Assembly: GCA_903902945.1 (NCBI GenBank)
Contig: CAIUWU010000217.1
Span: 1 to 11,489, forward strand
Direction: 5' to 3'
Length of the DNA: 11,489 nucleotides
Origin: an uncultured Pseudomonadota bacterium
GTDB lineage: Bacteria > Pseudomonadota > Gammaproteobacteria > Methylococcales > Methylomonadaceae
The notes under the pieces are model-generated. The model ran no database searches and had not been told where the DNA came from. It worked only from the letters and a program-made list of their open reading frames with translations. Below, piece by piece: positions 5,660 through 11,489 of the stretch (positions are counted from its first letter, which is position 1; every line of letters starts with the position of its first letter). A program made the translations under genes and the position numbers.

Positions 5660-6958
5660 ATGTCAGAGAAACACAAAATCCTGATTGTCGGCGGTGGCGC
5701 TGCCGGTCTGGAACTGGCAACACATCTGGGGCATTCGCTGGGTAAAAAAGGCTTGGCCGAAATTACCTTGCTGGATGCAACATCGACCCATATCTGGAAA
5801 CCGCTGTTACATGAAGTGGCTTCCGGTACGTTGGCTGAAGCCGAAGAAGTTGAATATCTGGCGCAGGCGCACCGTAACCATTTCCGTTTTCGTCTCGGAC
5901 GCATGGAAGGTCTGGACCGGGCAGCCAAACAAGTGATTGTCAGCCCGACTTATAACGATAAAGGTGTGGTACTGATTCCGCGCCGCAGCTTCGACTATGA
6001 CACGCTGGTAATGGCGGTCGGCAGTGTCTCGAACACTTTTGGTATTAAAGGCGTTGATGAGCATTGCATGTTTATCGACACCACCACTCAGGCCTACCGG
6101 TTCCAGAAACAACTGGTCGAAACCTATTACATTAAATCTTATGCCGGCCAGAACAGTCTTAAAGACAAGCCCTTGTCGATTGTGATCGTCGGCGCCGGGG
6201 CAACCGGGGTCGAGCTGTCGGCCGAGTTGCATGAGGTTACCAAACTGCTGGCGACTTATGGTCTGGAAGATTCGGATAAAGTCAAAATTACCATCATTGA
6301 AGCGGCCACCCAGCTCTTGCCAGCCTTGCCACCACGCTTGTCACAGGCCACCCAACAGCAACTGGTAAAGCTGGATATTCAGCTTAAGTTAGGGCGCAGA
6401 GTAACCGAAGTCACCGAAACCGCAGTGCACACGCATGATGGCGAAGTATTCGAGGCTGATCTTAAAGTCTGGGCTGCCGGCATCAAGGCCCCGGACTGGA
6501 TGAAGCAACTGGATGGCCTGGAAACCAATGCCATTAATCAGCTGGTGGTCGACCAGACCCTGAAAACCAACGATGACCATATTTATGCGATTGGCGACTG
6601 CGCTGCCTGTACCTGGGAAGGTCATAAAGGCAATGTACCGCCAAGAGCCCAGGCGGCGCATCAACAGGCCTCTGCGGTTGCCAGAACCATCATCAACCGC
6701 CTGAAAAACAAGCCGCCGGTCCAGTTTGTCTATCATGACTATGGCTCACTGGTGTCTTTGGGCAAATTTACTACTGTCGGTAGTCTGATGGGCAGCCTGA
6801 TGGGCACCGTCAGCGTCGGTGGTTTTATTGCTTATCTGGTGTATCTGTCTTTGTACAAAATGCATCAGGTAGCGATCCACGGCTATTTTCGTACTGCCAT
6901 GCTGAGCTTATCCAACCTGTTCCGCCGTAGTACGCATGCCAAAATTAAAATGCACTAA
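5660..6958 (+). CDS. ndh: Type II NADH:quinone oxidoreductase (NDH-2)
   Basis: A 432-residue single-subunit flavoprotein that oxidises NADH and reduces membrane quinone without pumping protons. Two Rossmann motifs are clear: G-G-G-A-A-G-L-E-L-A (11-20, FAD) and V-I-V-G-A-G-A-T-G-V-E-L (175-186, NADH). I-G-D-C-A-A-C (311-317) binds the flavin, followed by the A-Q-A-A-H-Q-Q motif (330-336), the AQxAxQ quinone-site signature of NDH-2. The C-terminal part (370-425) has amphipathic and hydrophobic stretches around V-G-G-F-I-A-Y-L-V-Y-L suited to membrane attachment. A strong GGGGG (5650-5654) precedes the ATG. Length is in the normal range (about 400-450). The next gene, a YcxB-like membrane protein, begins 20 bases after the stop and is probably cotranscribed. 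Sulfide:quinone reductases share the fold, but the NADH motif and length favour NDH-2. Confidence 0.95.
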   Translation: MSEKHKILIVGGGAAGLELATHLGHSLGKKGLAEITLLDATSTHIWKPLLHEVASGTLAEAEEVEYLAQAHRNHFRFRLGRMEGLDRAAKQVIVSPTYNDKGVVLIPRRSFDYDTLVMAVGSVSNTFGIKGVDEHCMFIDTTTQAYRFQKQLVETYYIKSYAGQNSLKDKPLSIVIVGAGATGVELSAELHEVTKLLATYGLEDSDKVKITIIEAATQLLPALPPRLSQATQQQLVKLDIQLKLGRRVTEVTETAVHTHDGEVFEADLKVWAAGIKAPDWMKQLDGLETNAINQLVVDQTLKTNDDHIYAIGDCAACTWEGHKGNVPPRAQAAHQQASAVARTIINRLKNKPPVQFVYHDYGSLVSLGKFTTVGSLMGSLMGTVSVGGFIAYLVYLSLYKMHQVAIHGYFRTAMLSLSNLFRRSTHAKIKMH

Positions 6959-6978
6959 ATCTTTTAAGAGTGATGTAA

Positions 6979-7503
6979 ATGTTAGAACTTGAATACGAAT
7001 TTCGTGAAAAGGACCTGGTTCATTTCAACGAACAAAGACTGGCCAGCAATCTGGAAATGCAGAAGAAAATCCGCCAAAACCGTTTGCTGGTTCCGGGCGT
7101 GATGCTGGTTTTTGGCCTGTTTTATTATGTCTATTACGTTGATATGTGGACAACGGCTTACATTACTCTGCTGGCCCTGGGCTGGGGTATCGCTTCGCCG
7201 TTTGTGATGAAGATTGATATGCGTCGCCAGTTTTTCAATCAGTACAGCAAGGCCGAAAAAGAAGCTATGTTCGGTGTGCATACCTTACTGATCGAACCGG
7301 AGTTTTTACTGGAGCGTTCGCCCGGTGGCAAACACAAAACCCCCTGGACGCAAATGTTGCGGGTTGAGCGTCATAAGGATTATGTCTATATCTATGTGGC
7401 AATTGATGCCGCAATCGTGATTCCTCGGGAAACAGTCAGCAAAGGCGATTTGAAAGCCTTTGCCAAACAGGCGGAATCAATGATCGAGCGACTGGGCGGC
7501 TAG
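6979..7503 (+). CDS. YcxB-like membrane protein
   Basis: A 174-residue protein with the layout of YcxB-like proteins (PF14317): a charged N-terminal segment (1-34, F-R-E-K-D-L), a hairpin of two membrane helices (about 36-54 and 57-77) and a soluble C-terminal domain (80-174) ending in the typical beta-rich stretch. That stretch has W-T-Q-M, then R-V-E-R-H-K-D-Y-V-Y-I-Y and I-V-I-P-R-E. The role of the family is unknown. AAGAG lies eight bases before the ATG, and the gene follows ndh by 20 bases, suggesting one transcript; a link to membrane respiration is inference only. Its stop TAG (7501-7503) shares the CTAG tetranucleotide with the stop of the facing minus-strand gene, and no hairpin terminator lies between them. 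Confidence 0.85.
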   Translation: MLELEYEFREKDLVHFNEQRLASNLEMQKKIRQNRLLVPGVMLVFGLFYYVYYVDMWTTAYITLLALGWGIASPFVMKIDMRRQFFNQYSKAEKEAMFGVHTLLIEPEFLLERSPGGKHKTPWTQMLRVERHKDYVYIYVAIDAAIVIPRETVSKGDLKAFAKQAESMIERLGG

Positions 7504-7691
7504 TCTCTCAGCACCCCGTCCCGACGCTGAATATAAAGCCGGCATGCATCCACGCAGTCGGCTTTAGTTTTATAGGGCCCGGCAATCTGATCGACGGTAT
7601 AAAACCACCAGCCCTGCTGATTGACGAAATAACGATCCTGCGGCGCAAACAAGGGATGCTTGGGTTTGCCGCGACCTTTATTCGCTGTCAC
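7500..7691 (-). CDS. 63-residue conserved-looking small protein downstream of darP
   Basis: A small soluble protein. Its core reads R-Y-F-V-N-Q-Q-G-W-W-F-Y-T and then A-G-P-Y-K-T-K-A-D-C, a pattern in which an aromatic strand pair is followed by G-P-(Y/F) and a short helix. This resembles the DUF6316 type of small protein seen in gammaproteobacteria, but the match is from memory and tentative. The N-terminus is basic (K5-R-G-K-P-K-H). The start is GTG at 7689-7691, inside the last codons of darP (14-base overlap); no internal Met exists, and the ribosome binding site is weak, so translation probably depends on that of darP. It converges with the YcxB-like gene, both stops sharing CTAG at 7500-7503. 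Function is unknown. Confidence 0.65.
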   Translation of the reverse strand: MTANKGRGKPKHPLFAPQDRYFVNQQGWWFYTVDQIAGPYKTKADCVDACRLYIQRRDGVLRD

Positions 7692-8235
7692 CGCTGATCA
7701 ATTGTTTTAAGTATTTGTAAAGCAGACGCGCCGATTTGGGCGGCTTGCTATCCTTGAGTTCTTTCTGAGCATTGCGTTGCAGCTGACGCAAATACTGGCT
7801 GTCGGCAGTCGGGTATTCGCTGATCAGCTGAGTCAATTGCTGATTGCCGGTGTCGGCCAGCAGTTTGTCACGCCAGCGTTCGGCCTGATGGTGTTCGCGG
7901 GTGGCATGGGCGCTATTGCTCTTCATCCTCGCCAGTTTTTCCTGTACTTCGGCCACGGTATCGATTTCACGCAATTTGCCGGTGACATATTTCAGCTGGC
8001 GTTTACGCGCTGCATTGGCCGGCATTTTGCCGGCATCCAGCAAGGCCTGCTCTATGCTCTCGGGCAAATTGAATTCGGCGATATGGGCCGGTGACATCTG
8101 ACAGATCTCTTCTGCCATTGCAAAAATTTCGGCGATTTCTTGCTTGATGCGGGTTTTGTTGGGACGGATGGCGTAATACTGCTCTTCGCCCTCTTCTTCG
8201 TCGTCGTAATCTTCGGGGTAAAATTCGTCGGTCAT
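7678..8235 (-). CDS. darP: DarP/YjgA (DUF615), ribosome-associated 50S assembly factor
   Basis: A 185-residue protein matching E. coli YjgA/DarP (183 residues), which binds late 50S subunit precursors at the peptidyl-transferase centre region. The start (CAT at 8233-8235) is chosen because the frame upstream is not conserved-looking and the family begins with an acidic tail; here residues 3-18 are strongly acidic (D-D-E-E-E-G-E-E). Family signatures include R-P-N-K-T (24-28), A-R-K-R-Q-L-K-Y-V-T-G-K-L-R (76-89) and E-R-W-R-D-K-L-L (119-126), with a basic helical C-terminus. No clear ribosome binding site lies before the ATG, and a GCCGGA/TCCGGC hairpin (8257-8272) sits 22 bases upstream of it. 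It is divergent from bioA and overlaps the 63-residue gene by 14 bases. Confidence 0.92.
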   Translation of the reverse strand: MTDEFYPEDYDDEEEGEEQYYAIRPNKTRIKQEIAEIFAMAEEICQMSPAHIAEFNLPESIEQALLDAGKMPANAARKRQLKYVTGKLREIDTVAEVQEKLARMKSNSAHATREHHQAERWRDKLLADTGNQQLTQLISEYPTADSQYLRQLQRNAQKELKDSKPPKSARLLYKYLKQLISGDSE

Positions 8236-8256
8236 CGTTATGGTTGCTAACAGGCT

Positions 8257-8272
8257 GCCGGATTGGTCCGGC
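8257..8272 (-). repeat. Hairpin in the darP leader
   Basis: GCCGGA (8257-8262) and TCCGGC (8267-8272) form a perfect 6-bp stem with a 4-base loop, ending 21 bases before the darP start. No T-run follows. It may be an mRNA leader structure; a role is not shown. Confidence 0.35.
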
Positions 8273-8288
8273 GGGGGCGCTATCTTAA

Positions 8289-8345
8289 CAAACCTTGACC
8301 TGTAACGGGTTTGGATTGCGGATTGTTTATCCGGGCAACCGCAAT
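8289..8345. promoter_or_regulatory. Two inverted repeats in the darP-bioA divergent region
   Basis: CAAACC (8289-8294) and GGTTTG (8308-8313) are perfect arms with a 13-base spacer. ATTGCGG (8315-8321) and CCGCAAT (8339-8345) are perfect 7-base arms with a 17-base spacer. The first pair recalls half of the BirA operator pattern (TTGTAAACC-N15/16-GGTTTACAA), but the outer bases do not match and the spacer is short. No confident promoter hexamers were found for either gene. Confidence 0.3.
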
Positions 8346-8406
8346 AATCCTGATAAACTTGCCGCTGTTTTTTGTGGACAGTGCCTTCCTGATTCTTGTC
8401 GAAAAT

Positions 8407-9762
8407 ATGAATAATCAAGCGTGGAGCGATCGCGATCTCAAGGTGTTATGGCATCCGTGCAGCCAGATGAAAGATTATGCCGAGCAGGGTTTACCACTGA
8501 TTCCGATTAAATCGGGTCAGGGTGTCTGGCTGGAAGATTTTGAAGGCCAACGGTATCTGGATGCGATCAGCTCCTGGTGGGTTAATCTGTTTGGCCATGC
8601 CAATCCCCGGATCAATCAGGCCGTCAAGCAGCAACTCGATACGCTGGAACATGTAATCCTGGGCGGTTTCAGCCATGAAGCAGCCATTCTGCTAGCAGAG
8701 CAGCTGGTTGCCATCACGCCTCCCGGTCTGGATAAATGCTTTTATGCCGACAATGGCTCATCGGCAGTAGAAATTGCCTTAAAGATGAGTTTTCACTACT
8801 GGCGCAATCTGGGTCAGCCTGAAAAAACCAAATTCATTACCCTGGAAAACAGTTATCACGGCGAAACGCTGGGAGCGCTGGCGGTGGGCGATGTCGGTCT
8901 GTACAAAGACACCTATGCGCCGTTACTGATGGAAGTCATCACCGCGCCCGGTCCGGATTGTTTTTATCGCGAATCCGGCGAAAGCTGGGAAGCTTATTCG
9001 ACGCGCCGTTTTGCCGATATGGAACAATTGCTGGCAGAACATGCCGGCAATGTGGCCGCCGTGATCGTCGAGCCATTGGTGCAATGTGCCGGCAGCATGC
9101 GTATGTATCATCCGGTTTATTTAAGTTTGCTGCGGGAAGCCTGTGATAAATATCAGGTGCATCTGATTGCCGATGAAATTGCGGTGGGCTTTGGCCGCAC
9201 CGGCACCCTGTTCGCGTGTGAACAGGCAGCAATTACGCCGGATTTCCTATGTCTGTCCAAAGGTTTGAGCGGCGGCTATCTGCCGTTATCAGCGGTGCTG
9301 ACCCGAAATAGCATCTATCAAGCTTTTTATGATGATTACCAGCGCTTAACCGCCTTTCTGCATTCGCATAGTTATACCGGCAATGCGCTGGCATGTCGGG
9401 CGGCACTGGCGACGCTGGCAATTTTTCAACAGGATGCGGTGATCGACAATAATCAACAGCTGGCGCGGCTGATGCGTGAAGCGACGGCGCCTTTTGCCGA
9501 TCATCCGCATGTGGCTGAAGTTCGTCAGACCGGCATGATTGTGGCGATTGAGCTGGTCAAAGACAAACAGCGCCGCGAGCCTTTTCCCTGGCAGGAACGC
9601 CGCGGACTGAAGGTGTTTCAGCATGCCTTGACTCAGGGAGTGTTATTGCGCCCGCTCGGTAATGTGATTTATTTCATGCCGCCTTATGTGATTAATGCGC
9701 AGGAAATCAAAATGATGGTCGATGTTGCCTGGCAAGGCATTGCCTGCGCAGTGAAAGATTAA
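8407..9762 (+). CDS. bioA: Adenosylmethionine-8-amino-7-oxononanoate aminotransferase (DAPA synthase)
   Basis: A 451-residue class III PLP aminotransferase for the third step of biotin synthesis, converting 7-keto-8-aminopelargonate to 7,8-diaminopelargonate with S-adenosylmethionine as amino donor. The start is placed at the ATG of M-N-N-Q because the homologous N-terminus (W-H-P-C-S-Q-M at 15-21) follows at the usual distance. The frame opens 32 codons earlier, but that stretch does not resemble BioA. Diagnostic features are S-S-W-W (55-58), D-N-G-S-S-A (115-120) binding the cofactor phosphate, Y-H-G-E-T (150-154), A-D-E-I-A-V-G-F-G-R-T-G (255-266) with D256 facing the pyridine ring, and the Schiff-base lysine K285 in L-S-K-G-L-S-G-G-Y. 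No other biotin gene is nearby. rsmE begins 9 bases after the stop and the two should be cotranscribed; I recall the same bioA-rsmE neighbourhood in Pseudomonas. Confidence 0.95.
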   Translation: MNNQAWSDRDLKVLWHPCSQMKDYAEQGLPLIPIKSGQGVWLEDFEGQRYLDAISSWWVNLFGHANPRINQAVKQQLDTLEHVILGGFSHEAAILLAEQLVAITPPGLDKCFYADNGSSAVEIALKMSFHYWRNLGQPEKTKFITLENSYHGETLGALAVGDVGLYKDTYAPLLMEVITAPGPDCFYRESGESWEAYSTRRFADMEQLLAEHAGNVAAVIVEPLVQCAGSMRMYHPVYLSLLREACDKYQVHLIADEIAVGFGRTGTLFACEQAAITPDFLCLSKGLSGGYLPLSAVLTRNSIYQAFYDDYQRLTAFLHSHSYTGNALACRAALATLAIFQQDAVIDNNQQLARLMREATAPFADHPHVAEVRQTGMIVAIELVKDKQRREPFPWQERRGLKVFQHALTQGVLLRPLGNVIYFMPPYVINAQEIKMMVDVAWQGIACAVKD

Positions 9763-9771
9763 GGAGTAGTG

Positions 9772-10497
9772 ATGCGGGTTTCCCGATTATATGTAGCAGT
9801 AAGCTTGAATGTGGGTGATCAGGTTCAGCTCGATGACGATGCCGCGCATTATGTGCGCAGTGTGCTCAGGCTGAAACAGGATCAGGCCATCGTTTTGTTT
9901 AACGGCCAAGGCAATGACTTTAGCGGCCGTTTCAGCGAAGTAAGCCGTAAAACAGTCCGGGTTCGGATCGAACAAAAAATTGAGCGTAGCGTTGAGTCGC
10001 CATTACAGATTCATCTGGGACTGGGGGTTTCCCGGGGTGACCGGATGGACTGGGCGGTGCAAAAAGCGGTCGAGCTGGGTGTCAACCGCTTGACACCGCT
10101 GATTACCGAACGTTGTGTAATCAAGTTTAACGACGACAAAAAACAGCAGCGTCAGCAGCATTGGCAACATATTGTGCAGCATGCCGCCGAACAATCAGGG
10201 CGGACGCTGTTAGCCGAACTGACGCCGGTCGCCGCGATCAGTGACTGGGTAGCGCATCAGCAAGGCCTAAAACTATTTCTCGATCCTTACGCCGAGCAAA
10301 GCCTAGCCGACCTGCAGCCAGACGGGCTGGTGACTTTTTTATCGGGCCCGGAAGGAGGTTTTACTGAACCAGAGCGTGAGCTTGCCAGAGCCGCCGGGTT
10401 TGTACCGGTCAGAATGGGGGCAAGAATTCTGCGTACCGAAACCGCGGTGTTATCGGCTTTAGCGGCAGCGCAAAGCTTGTGGGGAGATTTTCGCTGA
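9772..10497 (+). CDS. rsmE: 16S rRNA (uracil(1498)-N3)-methyltransferase RsmE
   Basis: A 241-residue SPOUT-class (trefoil knot) methyltransferase that methylates U1498 of 16S rRNA in the 30S subunit using SAM. The N-terminal PUA-like RNA-binding domain (1-70) contains H-Y-V-R-S-V-L-R-L (26-34). The knot domain shows Q-K-A-V-E-L-G (97-103), A-E-Q-S-G-R (139-144), the SAM-binding S-G-P-E-G-G-F-T-E-P-E (191-201) and M-G-A-R-I-L-R-T-E-T-A (215-225), all hallmarks of RsmE. ATG at 9772 is chosen over the GTG one codon earlier because GGAG (9763-9766) is then five bases away. It follows bioA by 9 bases and its TGA overlaps the ATG of the CPBP protease gene (TGATG). Confidence 0.95.
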   Translation: MRVSRLYVAVSLNVGDQVQLDDDAAHYVRSVLRLKQDQAIVLFNGQGNDFSGRFSEVSRKTVRVRIEQKIERSVESPLQIHLGLGVSRGDRMDWAVQKAVELGVNRLTPLITERCVIKFNDDKKQQRQQHWQHIVQHAAEQSGRTLLAELTPVAAISDWVAHQQGLKLFLDPYAEQSLADLQPDGLVTFLSGPEGGFTEPERELARAAGFVPVRMGARILRTETAVLSALAAAQSLWGDFR

Positions 10498-11363
10498 TGC
10501 GCATGCTCGGTTATGCTTTGGCACCACTGTTGTTACTGGTGGTTTTAGCCGCATTGGCCAGTCTGTTCAGTTATGGTCTGTTACTGGTGTTGGGTGATGT
10601 GCTGCCGATAGCCAAGTTGATCAGCAAGGTCACGCTGGTGCTGCTGCTTATCAGTGTCTGGCCGCTGAAGCGTTATTGGCAACTGAGCTGGCGTGATCTG
10701 GGCTTTGCGCCGCTCAGACGTTTTTTAAGACAATTGCAGCAGGGCTTGTTGCTGGCGCTGCTGACCTTGTCACCGGTTTTGCTGGCGCTGTATTGTCTGG
10801 ATGTGCAGGTCTGGGATACAACCCATAACTGGTCGCCCACTAAAATAGCCGGTAAAGTGGCTCTGGCTTTGTGTCTCTCGCTGCTGATTGGGGTCGGCGA
10901 AGAGTTGCTGTTTCGCGGGGTATTGTTATCCGGCTTACGGCGCCAGATGCCGCTGGTGGCGGCGATTGTGCTGAGTGCCTGGTATTATGCCCTGCTGCAT
11001 TTTCTGAAAAGCAGTAGTCAGATTCCTTATGCGGAGCTGACGCTTTTCACCGGCTGGCAGTTGATGCTGGAAGCGTTTGCCAACTGGCTGAATCCGGCCA
11101 TTCTCAGTGCATTGACGGCGTTGTTTGTGGTGGGACTGTTTCTGGCGGTGATCCGTAGCCGGGTCAGGCACAGTCTGGGGCTTTGCATAGGCTGTCATGC
11201 TGGCTGGGTCTGGCAAATCAAAATCTGCAAAGATTTGTTCAACGTCAATCAACAGTCCGATTATCTGTATCTGGTCAGCAGCTATGATGGTGTGATCGGA
11301 CCTCTGGTTAGCGTCTGGTTGTTACTGGCCATGCTGGGATTGATTGCCTTTGGCAAACGTTAG
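10497..11363 (+). CDS. CPBP-family intramembrane glutamic protease (CAAX/Abi type)
   Basis: A 288-residue polytopic membrane protein with about seven or eight hydrophobic segments. It carries the CPBP (PF02517) motifs: E-E-L-L-F-R-G (135-141, catalytic Glu pair and Arg), H168 in A-L-L-H-F-L-K-S, and H234 in G-C-H-A-G-W-V-W. Bacterial members are putative intramembrane proteases; some relate to peptide maturation or immunity, but most have no known substrate. Basic loops (K58-R-Y, R74-R75, R148-R149) suggest cytoplasmic sides. ATG at 10497 overlaps the rsmE stop; GGGGAG (10481-10486) lies ten bases upstream, and a GTG at 10479 would precede that site. It is the last gene of the bioA-rsmE unit. 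T6 follows its stop directly, but only a weak 5-bp hairpin precedes this. Confidence 0.9.
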   Translation: MRMLGYALAPLLLLVVLAALASLFSYGLLLVLGDVLPIAKLISKVTLVLLLISVWPLKRYWQLSWRDLGFAPLRRFLRQLQQGLLLALLTLSPVLLALYCLDVQVWDTTHNWSPTKIAGKVALALCLSLLIGVGEELLFRGVLLSGLRRQMPLVAAIVLSAWYYALLHFLKSSSQIPYAELTLFTGWQLMLEAFANWLNPAILSALTALFVVGLFLAVIRSRVRHSLGLCIGCHAGWVWQIKICKDLFNVNQQSDYLYLVSSYDGVIGPLVSVWLLLAMLGLIAFGKR

Positions 11364-11399
11364 TTTTTTCCGGATGCTTATCGACAAGATAAATATTGC

Positions 11400-11428
11400 T
11401 TGCAATACACAATTTAAATGTGCATAAT
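11400..11428 (+). promoter_or_regulatory. Sigma70 promoter of the initiator tRNA
   Basis: TTGCAA (11400-11405) and CATAAT (11423-11428) are separated by 17 bases, giving a start site about 5-7 bases before the tRNA at 11441. Each hexamer differs little from consensus. The position directly upstream of a stable RNA supports the call. Confidence 0.75.
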
Positions 11429-11440
11429 GCACAGCTCAAT

Positions 11441-11489
<49 letters not shown>

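Noticed and set aside
8311..8406. 32-codon N-terminal extension of bioA with a hydrophobic stretch
   Set aside because: BioA is cytoplasmic and the homologous N-terminus begins after the internal ATG at 8407; the extension contains the inverted repeats of the divergent regulatory region.
10497..11363. CPBP protease as part of a bacteriocin or immunity system
   Set aside because: No precursor peptide, ABC exporter or regulator is nearby; the gene is tied to bioA-rsmE by overlap.
11344..11369. Possible terminator at the end of the CPBP gene (TTGCC-TTT-GGCAA then T6)
   Set aside because: The stem is only 5 bp and seven bases separate it from the T-run; not convincing.

Overview
The window reads as an ordinary chromosomal stretch of a gammaproteobacterium. 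The evidence is the tmRNA 3' end, a DarP/YjgA of the usual length, a bioA-rsmE pair, a single-chain class I fumarase and an enterobacterial-type initiator tRNA. Several small proteins would fit a methanotroph-like lineage (Methylococcales), but that placement is only a guess. No transposase, integrase, CRISPR array, toxin-antitoxin pair or phage gene is visible.

Layout. The window opens inside ssrA (tmRNA, + strand, 3' part only), which ends in CCA at 192 and is followed by a strong intrinsic terminator. From about 240 to 3061 all supported genes lie on the minus strand and are loosely packed. They are a 100-residue protein with an internally repeated helical motif, a DUF5658-like membrane protein, a 94-residue membrane protein with a His/Cys/Met-rich N-terminus, and a COG0523 (CobW-type) metallochaperone GTPase. 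The last two are probably cotranscribed. Divergent from the GTPase, on the + strand, is class I fumarase, whose stop codon overlaps the start of a TauE/SafE permease. Then come a type II NADH dehydrogenase (ndh) and a YcxB-like membrane protein. These converge on a minus-strand pair, darP (ribosome assembly) and a 63-residue protein, with the two facing stop codons sharing a CTAG. Divergent from darP is a tight + strand operon: bioA (biotin synthesis), rsmE (16S rRNA methylation) and a CPBP intramembrane protease. The window ends inside an initiator tRNA-fMet with a good sigma70 promoter.

Function. Most content is housekeeping: ribosome rescue, rRNA methylation, 50S assembly, initiator tRNA, TCA cycle, NADH oxidation and biotin. 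No evident new multi-gene system was found. The points worth a second look are smaller: the repeated-motif small protein, the GTPase paired with a Cys/His-bearing membrane peptide, a near-identical 17-bp element upstream of both fum and ndh, a perfect 11-bp hairpin inside fum, three copies of the palindrome AACAATTGTT in the first 3 kb, and the shared-stop convergent junction.
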